Position numbers and translations under genes: made by a program
NCBI GenBank assembly: GCA_016222905.1
Contig: JACRPZ010000064.1
Location: 1 to 32,500, forward strand
Direction: 5' to 3'
Length of the DNA stretch: 32,500 nucleotides
Origin: Nitrospirota bacterium
GTDB taxonomy: Bacteria; Nitrospirota; Thermodesulfovibrionia; UBA6902
In this document: positions 16,118 through 24,600 of the stretch, one piece after another
Layout: each line of letters starts with the position of its first letter
Position numbering within the stretch: the first letter of the stretch is position 1
The notes under the pieces: model-generated
Databases searched by the model: none
Told to the model about the DNA's origin: nothing
Seen by the model: the letters and a program-made list of their open reading frames with translations, nothing else

Positions 16118-16174
16118 TGGTATCAAACTTGCACAGTCAGTCAGTCAGTCAGGCAGGCAGTTTTTCCTTTTAGT
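16118..16174 (+). CDS. 18-codon Ser-rich mini-ORF within the short RNA
   Basis: The ORF encodes MVSNLHSQSVSQAGSFSF, with six serines in 18 residues. An AGAGGA Shine-Dalgarno lies about eight bases before the ATG. The stop is 26 bases before the terminator stem. The CAGT microsatellite encodes its centre, so copy-number change would shift its frame. It could be a leader peptide or a chance ORF; there is no homology evidence. Confidence 0.35.
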
Positions 16175-16199
16175 AGAGAACAGAAGAAATCTTTATGAA

Positions 16200-16235
16200 G
16201 GCATGATATCCGGCGACGGGTATCATGCCTTTTTT
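16200..16235 (+). terminator. Rho-independent terminator of the short RNA
   Basis: GGCATGATATCC (16200-16211) pairs with GGGTATCATGCC (16218-16229) in a 12-bp stem containing one G-U pair. The loop is GGCGAC and the tail is six T residues (16230-16235). This is the clearest terminator in the window. Confidence 0.9.
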
Positions 16236-16259
16236 GCGTCTAAAAATAACGCCCCCAGG

Positions 16260-16282
16260 CCCCCTCTTCACCCAAGAGGGGG
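16260..16282. repeat. C-rich hairpin repeat
   Basis: CCCCCTCTT (16260-16268) and AAGAGGGGG (16274-16282) form a perfect 9-bp stem with loop CACCC. It lacks a T-tract, so it is not a standard terminator. It resembles the hairpins at 18038-18055 and 18070-18092 and is probably the same repeat family. Confidence 0.6.
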
Positions 16283-16284
16283 AG

Positions 16285-16313
16285 TTGCGGTTTAAAGGGT
16301 GGCGCAGTATAAG
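16285..16313 (+). promoter_or_regulatory. Candidate promoter for the collar-domain gene
   Basis: TTGCGG (16285-16290) and TATAAG (16308-16313) are 17 bases apart, which would start transcription near 16320, 40 bases before the ATG. The -35 is a weak match. Read-through from the upstream RNA promoter is the alternative. Confidence 0.4.
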
Positions 16314-16359
16314 CTTACTGAACTTTAAGAAATAACCTAATCACTTTTAAGGAGGGGGA

Positions 16360-17265
16360 ATGAAAAGAAACAGGGAGATTACAGTTTTATTGTTTATTTT
16401 TATGATTGTAGTTAGTTTAACGACTTTTTCTTATGGTTCGAGTATCCCGCAGAAAATCAATTACAGCGGCAGCCTTACAGATACCGGGGGAACCCCTGTG
16501 CCTGACGGGCAGTATGATGTGGAGTTCAACATTTATAATGTTCCTACCGGCGGGACTGCGTTATGGACAGAGACCTGGAACGCAGCAACCACAAAGGTTG
16601 TTGTTTCTCGCGGGAACTTCAATGCCATACTCGGAGCTCACGCCGAGCTTCCTGCTTCATTCTTTGCCGATAATCCTGTTACATATCTTGGAGTGAAAGT
16701 AGGGACCGATTCAGAGATGCTCCCAAGACAGAGGATAACAAGCGTAGGATATGCGTTTACGGCTGGGGATGGAGTTCCTAAAGGCGGGATTATCATGTGG
16801 AGCGGTGCGGAGGCAAACATTCCTGCTGGATGGGCGCTATGTGATGGAACTAATGGGACGCCTGATCTTCGTTCCCGGTTTATTGTAGGCCGCGGTCAAG
16901 GGGCTGGATTGACGCTTTATAATGATGCCAATATAACCGGGGGCGAAGAAAAGCATACTCTTACAATAACTGAAATACCGAGCCATACGCATATTCAAAA
17001 TGCCCATAATCACGGGGTAACAGACCCCGGCCATACTCATAGTTATACTGCTGAAAATGGCGATGGTCAAAATAAAATGAGAGCTGGAACAGATGGTGAT
17101 GGAACTTATGGTCCTTATAGTTATAGTATCTTATCTAATACAACTGGAATAACTATTAATAATCAAATTGCAACCAACCAAAGCATAGGAGGTTTGAACG
17201 GCATAACGCAAGCTCATGAAAATCGTCCGCCTTATTACGCGCTGGCGTTTATTATGAAGCTGTAG
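16360..17265 (+). CDS. Secreted protein with a phage tail collar domain
   Basis: The 301-residue protein has a signal peptide (hydrophobic residues 8-25, cleavage near TTFSYG-SS). Residues 28-125 form a beta-rich N-terminal region (QKINYSGSLTDTGGTPVPDG) of a kind often found on bacterial surface proteins. From about 140 comes a tail-collar domain: IIMWSGAEANIPAGWALCDG and TPDLRSRFIVGRG. The C-terminal part is His-rich (EIPSHTHIQNAHNHG, DPGHTHS), like the metal-binding HxH region of phage fibre tips. An AAGGAGGGGG site precedes the ATG. Export by signal peptide means it is not a plain prophage tail gene, and no other phage genes are nearby. A surface adhesin is the likely role, by inference. 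Confidence 0.78.
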   Translation: MKRNREITVLLFIFMIVVSLTTFSYGSSIPQKINYSGSLTDTGGTPVPDGQYDVEFNIYNVPTGGTALWTETWNAATTKVVVSRGNFNAILGAHAELPASFFADNPVTYLGVKVGTDSEMLPRQRITSVGYAFTAGDGVPKGGIIMWSGAEANIPAGWALCDGTNGTPDLRSRFIVGRGQGAGLTLYNDANITGGEEKHTLTITEIPSHTHIQNAHNHGVTDPGHTHSYTAENGDGQNKMRAGTDGDGTYGPYSYSILSNTTGITINNQIATNQSIGGLNGITQAHENRPPYYALAFIMKL

Positions 17266-17286
17266 GGGAGGAAAGGCAGGGGTTAG

Positions 17287-17676
17287 TTACCAGATAGTTT
17301 CTATAGCCGAAATATTTTGGAGGGTTTCATCTTTTGTGACTATGGGAAGATTGAGATACTTAGCAGTTGCAACAATTATTTTGTCATGGAGTTCGGGGAT
17401 GTCTTTTAATGAAACCATTTTCTTTAGAATGGAGTAGTCAAGAGCTATGATTCTGAAATTATCACTATCGTTAATTTTCTTGAAAAGGGTCTTGAAATCA
17501 AAGGAGATACGTTTCTTATCAAATATGCTGAGGGCCTCTGCAATAACTATTGAAGGGACAAAGATTATGTGTTCACCGTTCTCGCATTCTTCGAAAATCT
17601 CCGAGGCCATTGGACTTATTCGAGAGCTGTTACTAAACCACCAGAGAAGGGCATGTGTATCTGCAACAAAATTCAT
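17287..17676 (-). CDS. vapC: PIN-domain toxin, VapC-like
   Basis: The 129-residue PIN-domain ribonuclease starts MNFVADTHALLWWF. All four expected acidic residues are visible: D6, E47 in VIAEALS, D98 in LHDKIIVATA and D116 in TKDETL. They would coordinate Mg2+ for RNA cleavage. The frame is open for 24 more codons upstream, but that extension overlaps the antitoxin gene and lacks the family pattern, so the ATG at 17676 is chosen. It lies seven bases after the antitoxin stop, the standard antitoxin-first order. It converges with the collar-domain gene. The cellular RNA target is unknown. Confidence 0.85.
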   Translation of the reverse strand: MNFVADTHALLWWFSNSSRISPMASEIFEECENGEHIIFVPSIVIAEALSIFDKKRISFDFKTLFKKINDSDNFRIIALDYSILKKMVSLKDIPELHDKIIVATAKYLNLPIVTKDETLQNISAIETIW

Positions 17677-17683
17677 AAATCTT

Positions 17684-17899
17684 TTATATCCCTGTTTTGC
17701 TGTAGAGAGACTTTTTGGCAGAAGCAATATCTTTTTCTGTAATCTCAACGCCCCTGAGAATCCCTTTGAGTTTTACAATCTTCTTTTTGGAAGGAGCGAG
17801 CTTCTTGAGAACGGCTAATTTCAGTTCCATAACATCTTTCTCGATGGTATTGATTTTATGGAGTATGTCAGTAGTGTTTTCCACGACCGCTTGTTTCAT
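17684..17899 (-). CDS. Antitoxin of the VapC-like module
   Basis: The 71-residue protein, upstream of the PIN toxin and in the same operon, has a helical N-terminus and a basic middle (LAPSKKKIVKLKGILRG). The C-terminus, VEITEKDIASAKKSLYSK, resembles toxin-binding tails of VapB-type antitoxins. AAGGAGA lies a few bases before the ATG. It should bind and neutralise the PIN toxin and autorepress the operon. No clear AbrB or ribbon-helix-helix signature is visible, so the DNA-binding class is left open. Confidence 0.75.
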   Translation of the reverse strand: MKQAVVENTTDILHKINTIEKDVMELKLAVLKKLAPSKKKIVKLKGILRGVEITEKDIASAKKSLYSKTGI

Positions 17900-17935
17900 T
17901 TTTGTCGTCTCCTTTTTTAGAAACGTTGCTACTGA

Positions 17936-17965
17936 AATTTACCATATGGGGAATCAGGCTGTCAA
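17936..17965 (-). promoter_or_regulatory. Promoter of the VapBC-type operon with extended -10
   Basis: On the minus strand TTGACA (17965-17960) is followed after 18 bases by TAAATT (17941-17936), preceded by TATGG, which forms an extended -10. The same TATGGTAAATT core drives the RelE-like module at 26883-26911. The predicted leader is about 30 bases with a Shine-Dalgarno. Confidence 0.6.
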
Positions 17966-17981
17966 AGAAAGAATTAATTGC

Positions 17982-18018
17982 AAAATCCCCCTTCATCCCC
18001 CTTTTACAAAGTGGGAGA
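17982..18018. repeat. Interspersed ~37-bp repeat, intergenic copy
   Basis: The sequence AAATCCCCCTTCATCCCCC continues into TTTTACAAAGTGGGAG. It is the same element as the copy inside cusC at 15434-15471, with about three differences. It opens a repeat cluster of roughly 150 bases ahead of the RHS-core gene. Confidence 0.75.
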
Positions 18019-18037
18019 AAAATGAAAAAATTTTATT

Positions 18038-18092
18038 CCCCTCTATCAAGAGGGGTGCAGGGGTGTGTTCCCCATCTTTGGCAAAGAGGGGT
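18038..18092. repeat. Tandem pair of C-rich hairpins
   Basis: CCCCTCT/AGAGGGG with loop ATCA forms a stem at 18038-18055. CCCC-TCTTT/AAAGA-GGGG with a bulged A forms a second at 18070-18092. Both resemble the hairpin at 16260-16282. Neither is followed by a clean T-tract. They occupy the non-coding stretch between the toxin-antitoxin promoter and the RHS-core gene. Confidence 0.6.
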
Positions 18093-18116
18093 TAGGGAAG
18101 ATTTTTAAAAAGAAAG

Positions 18117-18135
18117 ATTCCGAACAAGTCGGAAT
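18117..18135. repeat. ATTCC-type inverted repeat
   Basis: ATTCCGA and TCGGAAT flank five bases (ACAAG). This resembles the ATTCC-N-GGAAT inverted elements common as short dispersed repeats in many bacteria. It ends 19 bases before the start codon chosen for the RHS-core gene. Confidence 0.55.
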
Positions 18136-18154
18136 GACGGCTAAAGGTAATGGC

Positions 18155-19414
18155 ATGAAACAATTTATATCCATAATCACATTGCTCTCTTTCATCTTCG
18201 TATTCATTGTACCGTCGGTTCATGCGGATACGGCGTTGACGTATGACTATGACGCTAACGGGAATCTGATACGTGGTGACGGGAAGTATTATGAATATAA
18301 CGATGCGAATAAATTGGTGAAGGTGAGGCATGGAGACCAGAGCGGGCCTATTATTGCCGAGTATTTTTATGACTACAACGGGCAGAGGATTAAGAAGGTT
18401 GAGAATGGAGTAGCGACTTACTATATCGGTAAGCATACAATAACTGAAGTTTCAGGGTCCGGGACAACGAACACAAAACATTACTTTGCCAATAACGAAC
18501 GGGTTGCGCAAAAAGATATTTCAGGCAATCTCACCTTTTACCACTCCGACCATTTAGGCGGGACAAACGCGATAACCGATTCAGGCGGGAACCTTGTTGA
18601 AAGAACCAAGTACTATCCTTTCGGTGAAATAAGACTTGGCGGTAATGAGAGATTTACTTTTACAGGAAAAGAAAAGGATCAGGTTACTGACCAGTACTAC
18701 TTTGAAGCCCGCTATTACAATCCTGAGTTAAAACACTTCACACAAGCGGATAATATTGAGCCTGATTATTACGATCCGCAGGATTTAAATAGGTATGCTT
18801 ATGTAAGTAATAATCCTATCAAGTTAATTGATCCTTCAGGCCATTTTTGGTTGGATACTGTTATGCCAAGTCTGGGCAATGCTATCAGTAGAGGAGTGGA
18901 CAAGGTTATTAATGCAGCAAGCAATAATTTCATTGCTGACATAGGTGGTAATGCAGTTTTAAGATACGTTGGGGCACCGAAGGAAGGAGGGTCTGCCGAA
19001 TACTGGAGTGCACTTGCAGGGGGGCTTGACCATTCATACAATGTATCAAAAAGTGCATTTGGAAAGGCCATCACAGATCCTTTCTCGCTTACAACTGCGT
19101 ATGATTTGACTGTAATGTTAGCAGAAGAAACTGGATATTTTACGGATGGCTATATTGATAACGCAAAGAAAGCTGGCGCAATATTAAGTCTGTTATCGCT
19201 ATCTCAAGACATGAAATCACTTAGAGGAAAAAAAGATTTTCATTTTAATCTGAAAGACTATAAATTTTTAGTCAAACGTTTGGGTCGGGAAAATTATAGC
19301 AAATTACGACATTTAATTAATGATGGGAAGCTTGATGGCGCTAAAAAAATAATTAGTGGAATTGGAACAATGAGTGATGCATCCCAAACGGTTTTAGAAA
19401 AGAAGAAAAAATAG
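18155..19414 (+). CDS. Secreted RHS-core protein with a variable C-terminal tip
   Basis: The 419-residue protein begins with a signal peptide (hydrophobic core within residues 4-21, cleavage after PSVHA). It then has a few YD/RHS repeats (YDYDANGNLIRGDGKYYEYN) and a complete RHS core, with HSDHLGGTNAITD, ERTKYYPFGE, FEARYYNPELKHFTQAD and NRYAYVSNNPIKLIDPSG near 185-229. Residues 230-419 form a separate tip with helical stretches and a Lys-rich end, where polymorphic toxins carry their effector. I do not recognise the tip fold. Only one DPSG motif is present, so the paired-aspartate self-cleavage site looks incomplete. The ATG at 18155 is preferred because the upstream extension runs through repeats. 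The core it carries is missing from the large RHS protein downstream. Confidence 0.75.
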   Translation: MKQFISIITLLSFIFVFIVPSVHADTALTYDYDANGNLIRGDGKYYEYNDANKLVKVRHGDQSGPIIAEYFYDYNGQRIKKVENGVATYYIGKHTITEVSGSGTTNTKHYFANNERVAQKDISGNLTFYHSDHLGGTNAITDSGGNLVERTKYYPFGEIRLGGNERFTFTGKEKDQVTDQYYFEARYYNPELKHFTQADNIEPDYYDPQDLNRYAYVSNNPIKLIDPSGHFWLDTVMPSLGNAISRGVDKVINAASNNFIADIGGNAVLRYVGAPKEGGSAEYWSALAGGLDHSYNVSKSAFGKAITDPFSLTTAYDLTVMLAEETGYFTDGYIDNAKKAGAILSLLSLSQDMKSLRGKKDFHFNLKDYKFLVKRLGRENYSKLRHLINDGKLDGAKKIISGIGTMSDASQTVLEKKKK

Positions 19415-19446
19415 GTGTACATAGAGAAAAATTAGAGCTAAGCCTA

Positions 19447-19539
19447 TGAATAAAGCAAGACTTTTTTATAAAACCAAGAAATTATGGTGGCGAGATAAGG
19501 GGAACGAACGTTGTCACAGTCTTTTCAAAACATTATGAC
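19447..19539 (+). CDS. Possible 30-codon ORF between the RHS genes
   Basis: ATG at 19447 opens a 30-codon frame starting MNKARLFYKTKKLWWRDKG and overlapping the next gene in another frame. The ribosome site is weak. It is far too short for a typical immunity protein. It may be a remnant or chance ORF. Confidence 0.2.
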
Positions 19540-21613
19540 TTCCAACCCTTCTAAGAAGGTAATAGTAAGAGCAGTCATATTAATGCTGTTTCTATTCATA
19601 TCTACATTTTCAATCTCTCATGCCGATGACCTTGACCCTCACTATAAATTCTCCGGCGTCAAGTCACCTGACAGCCCATACAAAAACACATGGGGCGCGT
19701 TTCAGACGAATCTTTTTTCCGGCTCATTTACCTATGATTACAAAATTGCTGTTCCTCCCGGCACAAATGGTTTAGCCCCTGAAATCACTCTTTCCTACAA
19801 CAGCCATTCTGCAAAAGGAAAAGCAGGATGGGTTGGTTCAGGCTGGGAGATTCCTTTGAGCTACATTCAGAGGGACATTGAATATACCCGCAAGGATACA
19901 TCTGATGACACCTTTGACCTCTTTCTTGATGGAGCAAAGCATGACCTTGTTTATGTTGCTTCTGAAAATCTCTTTCATACAAAAGTTGAAGCATATTTGA
20001 GGGTTGAAAAGAAAACAGGTGCGCCGAATGAAACAGGCGAATATTGGATAACTCAGACAAAAGACGGAACTGAATACCGCTTTGGTTACAACACTGATTC
20101 CGAGAACAGAGTCCGGTCAAGCGATGCCTCTGTGCCAGCATATGTCTGGCGGTGGAGCCTTGATCGCATCAAAGACAGCAACGGCAACTGTATCTATTTT
20201 ACCTATATTGAGAACCAGGGGTCGGTTTACCTTGATACCATCACATACAACAATGACGGCAAACGTATAATTCAATTTATCCGTGAGGCAAAGCCTGATG
20301 CATATCTTATGATAGAGCAGGGGTCAGAAGTTTATGACGCTTATAGACTGAGTGAAATACAGATCAAGGTGAACGGTTCTCTTGCAAGAAAGTATAAGCT
20401 TGCTTACAAGCTCAATGAAACTCAGAATAAATCGCTTCTGTCTTCAATTACACAATATGGAGCAGACGGAGTGACAGCACTCCCTCCGGTGAAGTTTGAG
20501 TATAAGGTAGCAGACAAAGGCTTTAATGAAGGGGTAAATTGGGCGACTCCCGGTGAGAGACGGATAAGAAAAACTGATGGCGATAACGATACAGTTATTG
20601 ACACCTTTGATGTGAATGGAGACGGATTACCTGATTTTGTCGAATATGACGGCAATAATTATCTATGGAATATATGGTTTAACAATAAGAATGGTTTTAA
20701 TGCTTCCAATGTAGCATGGTCGGTTCCCTCATCGCCAGATGGAGGTTGGGACATCAGGGATGTTGAACAATATATAGTCGGACAGCAATCTCCAGATACA
20801 AGAAGCGCTCCTATGGATTTAAACAATGACGGGTATGTAGATTTTCTTTGGTCTGACCATACAAATGTTATGAGGTTCAAAATTAATAATGGAACCGGGT
20901 TTTCGCCAACAACACACTCATGGACACTTCCGGTTGCAAAGGCGTGCGTCAGAGAAGTTATTAGGCCGGACGGCACAAACCCAAATGTTATGCAGGACTA
21001 CTCTGATATCAATGGGGACGGGCTACCTGATCTGGTGAAAAAAGAGAATGATACTTCATGGCATATATGGAGAAATACAGGAAGCAGTTTTGTTGACTAT
21101 GGCATATGGCCAGTCCCTCACATTGATGCATGGCTGGAGGATTACACAACCGGCGATCCAACAGAGCTGCAAACAGGCCGTTATGATGTGAATGGTGATG
21201 GCTTGATTGATATTGTAGACGCCCATTCAACCCCTTGGAAGGTCTACCTGAATACCGGCAGCAATTTCCTGCCGTCACAACAGTGGGCCGCGGCTTTTTC
21301 CTATATCAATGACACTAATTCTTCCGGAGATGTCAAAAGAGACCTTATTGATATGAATGGTGATGGTTTGCCTGATATCGTCAACCCTGTTTTTGGTGTT
21401 CAGTCATGGGAAGTCTATTTTAATACAGGAAAAGGGTTCACCTCCAAAATGTCCTGGCCCGTTCCTGCCGAGGTTCCTCAAAACGGCTATGTAAACAACA
21501 TAGAGGACTCCCAGGTAGGCAGAGAGGTTCTTGATATTAACGGTGACGGCTTAGCTGATTTGGTCAGGCATATTGATTCTGTGAGTTACTGGAGAGTCTA
21601 TTCAAACAAATAA
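19511..21613 (+). CDS. Tc toxin B-like protein, SpvB and FG-GAP propeller part (ends at an in-frame TAA)
   Basis: The 700-residue product has a signal peptide (hydrophobic 18-36, cleavage near ISHADD). An SpvB domain covers about 48-340 (NTWGAFQTNLFSGSFTYDYK, ITLSYNSHSAKGKAGWVGSG). Six FG-GAP/VCBS repeats follow from 367 to 700, each with a DxNGDGxxD calcium-loop motif. This is the first third of a TcB-like cocoon shell. The start is TTG at 19511, supported by AAGGGG eight bases upstream; the ATG at 19535 has no such site. The frame stops at TAA (21611), but the codons after it continue directly into the TcdB-middle domain. The reading is therefore a nonsense mutation, stop readthrough, or a true split. 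In Tc toxins such shells encapsulate a cleaved toxin. Confidence 0.85.
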   Translation: MSQSFQNIMTSNPSKKVIVRAVILMLFLFISTFSISHADDLDPHYKFSGVKSPDSPYKNTWGAFQTNLFSGSFTYDYKIAVPPGTNGLAPEITLSYNSHSAKGKAGWVGSGWEIPLSYIQRDIEYTRKDTSDDTFDLFLDGAKHDLVYVASENLFHTKVEAYLRVEKKTGAPNETGEYWITQTKDGTEYRFGYNTDSENRVRSSDASVPAYVWRWSLDRIKDSNGNCIYFTYIENQGSVYLDTITYNNDGKRIIQFIREAKPDAYLMIEQGSEVYDAYRLSEIQIKVNGSLARKYKLAYKLNETQNKSLLSSITQYGADGVTALPPVKFEYKVADKGFNEGVNWATPGERRIRKTDGDNDTVIDTFDVNGDGLPDFVEYDGNNYLWNIWFNNKNGFNASNVAWSVPSSPDGGWDIRDVEQYIVGQQSPDTRSAPMDLNNDGYVDFLWSDHTNVMRFKINNGTGFSPTTHSWTLPVAKACVREVIRPDGTNPNVMQDYSDINGDGLPDLVKKENDTSWHIWRNTGSSFVDYGIWPVPHIDAWLEDYTTGDPTELQTGRYDVNGDGLIDIVDAHSTPWKVYLNTGSNFLPSQQWAAAFSYINDTNSSGDVKRDLIDMNGDGLPDIVNPVFGVQSWEVYFNTGKGFTSKMSWPVPAEVPQNGYVNNIEDSQVGREVLDINGDGLADLVRHIDSVSYWRVYSNK

Positions 21614-21685
21614 GGACAGGCTGACCTGCTCAAAAAAGTAACTGATACCCTCGGCGGGATTATCACAGCAAATTATACTCCGTCA
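21611..21685 (+). other. In-frame TAA and untranslated in-frame linker joining two halves of one Tc/RHS reading frame
   Basis: The stop TAA is followed in the same frame by 24 open codons reading [24 protein letters not shown] and onward, up to the next ATG at 21686. This is the conserved start of the TcdB-middle domain, which belongs to the same protein as the propeller before it. One changed base (for example CAA to TAA) explains the interruption, with no frameshift. No Shine-Dalgarno precedes the ATG at 21686, and the downstream part has no signal peptide. Confidence 0.85.
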
Positions 21686-24600
21686 ATGTCGTATGCTAAC
21701 ACGAGGCTGCCTTTTAATTATTGGGTTGTATCATCGCTTACAACCAATAACGGCATGTCCGGCGCTCATGCAAATGTATCAACGACAAACTTCTCATACG
21801 CAAACGGTCTTTATGATTTCCCGACAAGGGAATTCAGGGGATTCGGGCAGGTGAATGAAACAAAGGCAGACGGTTCAAAAGAAATTCACTATTACTATCA
21901 GGACGAAGCGAAAAAAGGTAAAGAATATAAAACTGAAAAGAAGAGCGCATCAGATTCACCATTTGCAGCAATAGAAAATGTCTGGAGCGACTCATCAGCT
22001 AACGGCATTTACATAAGCAATCTTAGCAGGTCGGATGATTACACCTATGATGGTAATCCTTTAAACCCCAAAACAGTCAGGAAGGAATATCAGAATTATG
22101 ATGCCTACGGCAATATTGGGTTACAGATCAATTACGGAGACCTCGGCGCATCAGGTGATGAAGTCTATGCTTACCATGAATACTGGGCTCCGTGCGCGTC
22201 GGGTTCATGGATAGCAGACAAGGCCAAGCATCAATATATTACAGCATTGGCAGGCGGGGCGACACTCAGGGAAAACTTTTTCTGGTATGACAATTCCGGC
22301 ATCTGCCCTGATAAAGGCAACCTGACAAAAGAGGAGCATTGGCTTAATACAGGAAATAACCCTGTTACAACTTATCAATATGATTCATTCGGCAACCGGA
22401 CACAGACAACCGACCCTGAGGGCAGGGTCAGCCAGACCGTCTATGACACGACATATAATACATTCCCTGAGAAATCTTATAACGCCAAGAACCAACTCAC
22501 AACGACATATTTCAATTATGTAACTGGCGAGCCGACACAGGTTATTGATCCAAATGGATTTACGACGATATTTACTTACGACATCTTCAACAGAAAGATC
22601 AGAGAGGTAAAGCCCTATGACTCTGACCCGTCGCCTACCACTGCAATAGAATATAGTATTGACGGGGTTCCGCCTGAGAGCGTTATTGTTTACAAGAAAG
22701 ACGGTACGCCTACATTTGACACTGTGCAGTTCATGGATGGTTTCGGCAATCTCATCCAGACAAAGGCAGAGTATGAGAGCGACACTAACAAGACCGCTGT
22801 AGACGTTTTCTATGACGAGATGGGAAGGGTAAAGAAACAGTCAAATCCCTATCTGACAGACAGTCTGCTCTCATACAGCACACCGGATACATCTGTTCCT
22901 GTAATGCAATACAGTTACGACACTCTCGGCAGACCGTTTCTTATAACAAACCCGGACAGTACGCAAGTATCAAGGGTTTTTGACCACTGGGCAGTAACAG
23001 AGACAGATGAGAACGGACATGCGAAATCATACATATTCGATGCATCTCAAAGACTACTTCAGGTAACAGAGAACAATCAGGGCGCATCATATCTTACGAA
23101 TTATCAATACAGCCCGCTCGGAGAATTGTTGAGAATTACAGACCATCCTGGAAATATTACAACTATTAATTACGATTCCCTTGGACGCAAAAAACAAATG
23201 AACGACCCTGACATGGGGATATGGAATTATGGATATGACCGTGTTGGAAATCTGACTTCCCAGACGGACGCAAGGGGTATCACTACGAACATCCAATATG
23301 ACCCCCTGAACCGAAAGGCTCTCATTGACTATCCTCATGACACTGACGCTCAATTCACATACGACAGAGAGACCATAGGCACGCTTTCACAGATAACGGA
23401 TAGCACAGGAATTACAACCTATCTTTATGACCAGAGGTTGCGCAAGACACAAGAGACAAGAACGTTTGACAGCTTATCGTGGACAACTGCATGGACCTAT
23501 AACTCGATGGACAGAATGACCAGACAGACCTATCCCGATGGCGAGGCAGTTGACTACACATATAATTCTCAGGGAAGCCTTGAAAGCCTTCCTGGCATAA
23601 TTCCCAATATTGATTACAATGCGAGCGGTCAGATAGTGCAGAAGAGCTATGCAAACGGAAAGAACACAACTTATTCCTACAATAACGCAAACCATAGGCT
23701 TGAGAGTATTCTGACATCGGGGATACAGGATTTAGCCTACACATATGACAATGTCGGCAATATTAGAACCCTTCAGGATGATGTTGAAGGCAAAACCGAA
23801 ACATTCTCTTACGATGACCTCGACAGGCTTACGCAGGCAGGAGACAGCGGCTACAGCTCGCAATATCAATACAATCCCATTGGGAATATAACCTCAATGA
23901 TGAAAGACAGTCTGACAACGAACTACACATACGGATTGAACGCAGGGCCTCATGCAGTTACGGGAATGGTTGTGCCTTATCTGGCGCTTGCTTCTTTTGC
24001 TTTGGATAATGGGAATGAATATACGACAACCGGACAGGTGACGCTGAATAATGGCTCAATGGGCACTCCGACAGAATATATCGCAAGTGAAAATGCAACC
24101 TTTAGCGGCGCATCATGGCAGCCTTACTCCTCTGCGCCTGCTTTTATCCTTGCTCCCGGATATGGGCTGAGAACAGTCTACTTGAAACTCCGAAATGGCG
24201 CAGGCGAATCAAAGGTATGGGCTGACAATATTGATTATCTAATTGATACCGACAGTGACGGAGTGCCTGATAAATACGACAATGATGATGACGGCGACGG
24301 CATGCCTGATGTATGGGAAAACCAGTATGGATTGAACCCGCTTAATCCATCCGATGCGGGAGGCGACATTGATAGTGACGGCCTTACAAACCTGCTCGAA
24401 TATCAGCACGGCACTGATCCGGTTGACGGTGATACAGACGATGACGGGTGGAATGATTATGAAGAAATATTTGATCATGGAACCGATCCCACGGATGCCG
24501 ATACCGATGATGACGGATTGAATGATCCTTCAGACCCTTATCCGACAAATCCGTATCATGACGGTTTCAGTGAAAACTATAGGATTAAGGCTGTCTTTAA

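Larger units (their letters stand above)
16058..16235 (+). ncRNA. Probable ~180-nt discrete transcript of unknown class
   Basis: A consensus promoter ends just before this segment and a strong Rho-independent terminator ends it, giving an RNA of about 178 nucleotides. Within it are an AGAGGA ribosome-site-like stretch, an 18-codon mini-ORF, and a (CAGT)n/(CAGG)n microsatellite at about 16135-16161. No riboswitch consensus I know (c-di-GMP-I, cobalamin, preQ1, SAM) matches. It could be a small regulatory RNA, an mRNA for a tiny peptide, or an attenuated leader of the collar gene starting at 16360. The 5' end is inferred from the promoter. Confidence 0.5.

Noticed and set aside
16058-16235. c-di-GMP-I or other known riboswitch
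   Set aside because: The conserved core elements of known riboswitches that I could recall are absent, and the terminator is followed by a gene with its own candidate promoter.
16360-17265. Prophage remnant
   Set aside because: Only a collar domain suggests phage. The protein has a signal peptide and no capsid, terminase, integrase or att site was found nearby.
17715-18095. Plus-strand ORF across the antitoxin gene and repeats
   Set aside because: It overlaps the antitoxin gene, its promoter and C-rich repeats. The translation is repeat-like and has no domain.
18065-18154. 30-codon N-terminal extension of the RHS-core gene
   Set aside because: It translates a hairpin repeat and an ATTCC inverted repeat. 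The ATG at 18155 starts directly at a normal signal peptide.
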